Source: Thiotrichales bacterium (GTDB lineage: Bacteria > Pseudomonadota > Gammaproteobacteria > Beggiatoales > Beggiatoaceae). From it: a stretch of 64,000 nucleotides of DNA. The translations under genes were made by a program, and so were the position numbers. This document shows positions 61,424-64,000 of this stretch, one piece after another. The stretch spans positions 1 through 64,000 of the forward strand of contig JADGDE010000009.1 of NCBI GenBank assembly GCA_016745035.1, written 5' to 3'. The notes beneath the pieces were generated by a model. The model saw nothing but the letters and a program-made list of their open reading frames with translations. It was not told where the DNA came from and did no database searches. Position 1 is the stretch's first letter; the number at the start of each line of letters is the position of its first letter.

Positions 61424-62410
61424 ATGAACAAAGCCATCCCCAAGCCTTATGTCATTATCGGCGTTGCTCTTTTAACTTGGGCGCTCTGGCTCGCCTATTT
61501 TGGTTTTGCTGATGCAATAGCGCACATTGCTGAATATTGGCGAATTACCCTGACCATGATTTTTGGCTCAATCATCGCAGGAGCCACCAGCATCGGTGGT
61601 GGTGCGGTGGCGTTTCCGGTGTTTACCAAAGTGCTGCAAATCACGCCTTACGATAGCAAAATTTTCTCGTTGGCGATTCAAAGCGTCGGCATGGGCGCGG
61701 CGGCGCTAACCATTTACTTCACCCGCACGGTGGTGGATTGGAAAGTTATCAGCCTCGCCAGCTTTGGCGGTGTGTTTGGTATTGCCTTGGGCATGGGCGT
61801 GATTGCGCCGCTGTTGCCGCCGGATGTGATCAAAATGTCCTTTAGCCTGATGCTGGCAAGTTTTGCTACCACCTTATGGTTTATCAACAAACACGAGCGC
61901 GATTGCCATAACGAAATGCCGCACTGGCATCACAAAGAAAAAGCGGTGATTTTATTTGCGGGCTTTCTCGGTGGCATGATGAGCGGCTTGGTCGGCAATG
62001 GCATTGATATTTTTGTTTTTGCCGCGCTGGTTTTATTATTCCGCATGGACGAGAAAACCGCGACCTTAACTTCCGTGGTGTTGATGGGGATTAACGCCTT
62101 TGTTGGTTTTATGCTGCAATTGTTTTTATTCCAAGATTTCCCGCCCCAAGTCCAAGCCTATTGGCTGGCAGCAATTCCCGTCGTCGTGATTGGCGCGCCT
62201 TTAGGGGCGATGCTCTGCACCCGCTTGCCGCGCTTGGTGATAGCTAACTTGCTCATTGCCTTGATTGTCATCGAGTTGACCAGTTCCTTATTACTGATTC
62301 CGCTGCGCCCTGCGGTGATTTATGCCAGCGTCATCATGCTGGTGATATTCTCCCTGCTCAATTATGGCATGTATCGCATACGCCACTATGATCCCAATTT
62401 TGCCCGCTAA
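61424..62410 (+). CDS. TSUP (TauE/SafE) family membrane transporter
   Basis: 328 residues, eight or nine membrane helices. The conserved GATSIGGGAVAFPVF motif of the first half and GGMMSGLVGNGIDIFVF of the second half (internal duplication) identify the family. A polar His-rich loop (HERDCHNEMPHWHHKE) separates the halves. TSUP proteins move sulfite, sulfoacetate or related organosulfur anions; substrate unknown. It starts 3 bp after alaS and its stop overlaps yraN (TAATG). Confidence 0.87.
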   Translation: MNKAIPKPYVIIGVALLTWALWLAYFGFADAIAHIAEYWRITLTMIFGSIIAGATSIGGGAVAFPVFTKVLQITPYDSKIFSLAIQSVGMGAAALTIYFTRTVVDWKVISLASFGGVFGIALGMGVIAPLLPPDVIKMSFSLMLASFATTLWFINKHERDCHNEMPHWHHKEKAVILFAGFLGGMMSGLVGNGIDIFVFAALVLLFRMDEKTATLTSVVLMGINAFVGFMLQLFLFQDFPPQVQAYWLAAIPVVVIGAPLGAMLCTRLPRLVIANLLIALIVIELTSSLLLIPLRPAVIYASVIMLVIFSLLNYGMYRIRHYDPNFAR

Positions 62411-62802
62411 TGCAAACACGCGCGCGCGGTAACTGGGCAGAAAATATCGCCCTACGTTATCTGCGCCGCCACGGGCTGCACCTACGCCAACGGCAATATG
62501 ATTGCCGCTTAAACCCCGATACCGATTGCTCAGGCGAACTCGATTTGGTGATGCAATGGGGACGGACTTTGATTTTTGTTGAAGTACGCTACCGCAAGCA
62601 CGGGCAAGCACTGCGCAGCGTCAATGCTGAAAAACAAGCCTTATTGCGCTGCTGTGCCGAACAATATTTGCAAAAACAAGGACTAACCCATTTACGCCGC
62701 CGTTTTGATATAGTGGTAATTGAAGGCGAAGGCTTGGATGCGCGCATTCACTGGCAAAAACAGGCTTTTCCCTTCAAAAAACGACCTCATACTCCCCCCT
62801 AA
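62410..62802 (+). CDS. yraN: YraN/UPF0102 nuclease-fold protein
   Basis: 130 residues. Holliday-junction-resolvase-like fold: GNWAENIALRYLRRHGL, then SGELDLVMQWGRTLIFVEVRYRKHG, which carries the (D/E)x(n)ExK-like nuclease motif (here EVRYR in place of EVKxR). The Lys to Tyr/Arg shift is common in this family. Function is unclear; involvement in DNA processing is inferred. Coupled to the TSUP gene. Confidence 0.85.
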   Translation: MQTRARGNWAENIALRYLRRHGLHLRQRQYDCRLNPDTDCSGELDLVMQWGRTLIFVEVRYRKHGQALRSVNAEKQALLRCCAEQYLQKQGLTHLRRRFDIVVIEGEGLDARIHWQKQAFPFKKRPHTPP

Positions 62803-62816
62803 AAAAGGAAATTCTC

Positions 62817-63056
62817 ATGGGCATTATTGTATTTCTTCTCATTGGCGCTTTAGCAGGTTGGCTTGCGGGCAACTTCATGAAAGGCGACGGCTTTGGTTTA
62901 TTCGGCAATATTGGTGTCGGGATTCTCGGCTCTTTTATCGGCGGCTTTGTTTTTAACTTGGTCGGTATCAGTGTCGGCGGTTTTATCGGTAACGTAATTA
63001 TGGCGACTGTCGGCGCAGCCCTGTTATTATTTCTCTTGGATTTGATTAAAAAATAA
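62817..63056 (+). CDS. GlsB/YeaQ/YmgE-family small membrane protein
   Basis: 79 residues, hydrophobic, three short helices with Gly-rich packing motifs: LIGALAGWLAGNFMKGDGFGLFGNIGVGILGSFIGG in pieces (GWLAGNFMKG, GNIGVGILGSFIGG). Known as transglycosylase-associated or stress-response membrane proteins. AAAAGGAAATTC precedes the ATG. Function unresolved. Confidence 0.88.
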   Translation: MGIIVFLLIGALAGWLAGNFMKGDGFGLFGNIGVGILGSFIGGFVFNLVGISVGGFIGNVIMATVGAALLLFLLDLIKK

Positions 63057-63109
63057 AAAAAAGCTAGCAATTGCAGAAAACATCTATTATAATGCGCCTT
63101 CGCTTTTAG

Positions 63110-63196
63110 GCCGAGGTGGCGAAACTGGTAGACGCACCAGACTCAAAATCTGGCGATGGCAACATCGTGCCGGTTCGAGTCCGGCTCTCGGTACCA
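63110..63196 (+). tRNA. tRNA-Leu (anticodon CAA)
   Basis: 87 nt including an encoded CCA. Acceptor GCCGAGG pairs with TCTCGGT with end wobbles; D-arm GGTGGCGAAACTGGTAGAC; anticodon stem CCAGA/TCTGG with loop CTCAAAA; a long variable arm (CGATGGCAACATCG) as in class II tRNAs; T-arm CCGGTTCGAGTCCGG. Decodes UUG. A second tRNA-Leu follows 16 bp later. Confidence 0.97.
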
Positions 63197-63212
63197 CAAC
63201 ACTTAAAAGCAA

Positions 63213-63299
63213 GCCCAGGTGGCGAAATTGGTAGACGCAAGGGACTTAAAATCCCTCGATGGTAACATCGTGTCGGTTCGAGTCCGACCCTGGGCACCA
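63213..63299 (+). tRNA. tRNA-Leu (anticodon TAA)
   Basis: 87 nt including CCA. Acceptor GCCCAGG/CCTGGGC; anticodon stem AGGGA/TCCCT with loop CTTAAAA; long variable arm with CGATGGTAACATCG; T-arm TCGGTTCGAGTCCGA. Decodes UUA/UUG. The 3' end faces a tyrosine integrase gene, so it is a probable phage or island attachment site. Confidence 0.97.
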
Positions 63300-63443
63300 T
63301 TTTTTTAAATGGAATCCTACACTTAGCAACCAGCTAAAACGCTTAAAATTTTCCCGATATTATTTTTGCAATTCATTTGCAAAATATTTGCAAAATAAAC
63401 GTGCTGCACTCAACACGTTTAAATGCTACAAATTATAGCATTG
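63283..63443. other. Putative attL and integrase-binding region
   Basis: The region begins in the tRNA-Leu 3' end, the usual core of integrative elements, and runs to the integrase stop. It contains two direct repeats ATTTGCAAAAT (63373-63396) plus a related TTTTGCAATTC, which could be arm-type integrase or Xis sites, and AAACGTG/CACGTTT (63398-63421). A further hairpin AATTATAGC/GCTATAATT spans the integrase stop. The matching attR is outside the window. Confidence 0.5.
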
Positions 63444-64000
63444 CTATAATTCCACCTCCGACCATTTTGTATCATATCGGTCAAGATACACGTCTGTCAT
63501 TTTTTCCGTAGTATGACCTAACAATGCTTGAATGAGTCGCTTATCTGTCCCTGCATCTTCGTAACGCTTAGAACCAAGAGAACGAATTTCATGGAAACTT
63601 GGCGCGATTCCACGCCCATAATCATCAAATAATTTTGTCGCTTTTCGTGCTTTTCCGAAGCTACTTGTGATCAAGTCTGGTAAAACAGCGGTAAAATCGT
63701 CCCGACCCTTGGCATGTATTCGGCGTACTGGTTGGCGGTGAATAACATAGTCACTTTTTATCCCATCGGAAGCACAGCGGTCTAATACCTTTTGCATATC
63801 AGGGGTGATGCTTATCTTTAGGTTGCCAGTGCCGTGCCGTTCAACTTTCTGCTGTTGTACCCAGATAGCCCCATCGTGTATCTGTGACCATTTTAAGGCT
63901 GCAATGTCTTCACGACGTTGCAAGGTATACAAACCTAAATCCATCGCATTTTGCAGCCAATCCGGTGCTTTGGCGCGTATTGCATCATATTGCTCTATGC
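63444..64000 (-). CDS. int: Tyrosine recombinase (phage-type integrase), C-terminal part
   Basis: The frame remains open to the window edge, so the gene is partial at its 5' end; an internal ATG at 63944 is not the real start. Upstream residues read YDAIRAKAPDWLQNA, common before the first catalytic box of P4-like integrases. Catalytic residues are visible: Arg in TLQRRED, Lys-containing strand, HEIR, LLGHTT and the nucleophile Tyr in MTDVYLDRY. It faces the tRNA-Leu with its 3' end, as integrases of tRNA-borne islands commonly do. Confidence 0.88.
   Translation of the reverse strand, partial: IEQYDAIRAKAPDWLQNAMDLGLYTLQRREDIAALKWSQIHDGAIWVQQQKVERHGTGNLKISITPDMQKVLDRCASDGIKSDYVIHRQPVRRIHAKGRDDFTAVLPDLITSSFGKARKATKLFDDYGRGIAPSFHEIRSLGSKRYEDAGTDKRLIQALLGHTTEKMTDVYLDRYDTKWSEVEL

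Noticed and set aside
1..64000. CRISPR array accompanying the Cas6-like gene
   Set aside because: Looked for regularly spaced direct repeats of 25-40 bp throughout; none seen. The tandem GTATA and GCTGTAG motifs are too short and too few.

Overview
The window looks like chromosome from a gammaproteobacterium of moderate GC, roughly 45% by eye, with a lifestyle like that of the sulfur-oxidising Thiotrichales (Thiothrix/Beggiatoa relatives). This is inferred from gene content: a complete E. coli-type nap operon, two rhodaneses, a PPi-dependent phosphofructokinase, TauE/SafE-type transporters, multidomain sensor kinases, a ferredoxin/cNMP/flavoprotein fusion, and many small palindromic repeats. 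No 16S gene is present and the genus is not claimed.

Layout. 1-2.4 kb is accessory DNA: the 3' part of an IS4-family transposase, a MITE-like repeat, an orphan membrane protein and a run of four hairpins. 2.4-7.3 kb holds an OmpR/EnvZ-type two-component pair divergent from a secreted VWA protein, then a small FmdB-like protein. 7.3-10.2 kb has a ComEA-like HhH protein and a hybrid CHASE8-type histidine kinase. 10.4-14.2 kb is a tightly overlapping envelope cluster (LtaS-like sulfatase, acyltransferase 3, pseudopilin). 14.5-18.4 kb has two rhodaneses, a CnoX-like thioredoxin, rsmD and a membrane-anchored NagZ-like GH3 enzyme. 18.5-23 kb is a zinc-uptake locus (znuA, a His-rich outer-membrane barrel, znuB, znuC and two related small exported His-motif proteins) beside amt. 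24.4-29.9 kb contains a DUF4390 protein, a phosphoesterase, ppa, a His-tailed TauE/SafE protein and a histidine kinase whose phospho-acceptor His is replaced by Leu.

29.9-34.5 kb is a signalling region: an FAD/double-cNMP/4Fe-4S fusion, a SARP-type regulator with a degenerate cyclase-like tail, a candidate structured RNA showing the same loop motif four times, and a small ribbon-helix-helix protein with an iterated operator. 34.5-38.9 kb is core metabolism (pfp, efp, proA, a methyltransferase). 39.0-44.1 kb is a type I restriction-modification system with hsdM and hsdS fused in one gene. After a lone proteasome-like Ntn hydrolase comes napFDAGHBC (45.2-51.4 kb, minus strand) with a clear class-II FNR promoter.

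51.6-53.9 kb holds a LegC-like aminotransferase and a LegG/NeuC-like epimerase. 54.0-55.6 kb is a translationally coupled three-gene operon ending in a Cas6/Cmx6-like protein with no other cas gene or array in view; this is the best candidate here for an undescribed system. 55.7-58.6 kb is a three-gene FlgO-type lipoprotein operon. 58.8-63.1 kb carries alaS, a TSUP transporter, yraN and a small stress-type membrane protein. The right end has two tRNA-Leu genes followed by a partial tyrosine integrase, probably the left border of an integrated element.

Two palindromic repeat families link the regions: an about 81-bp element with GATGTKACGCA-type ends (six copies or remnants) and GCGGGACT/AGTCCCGC hairpins at gene ends (five copies).
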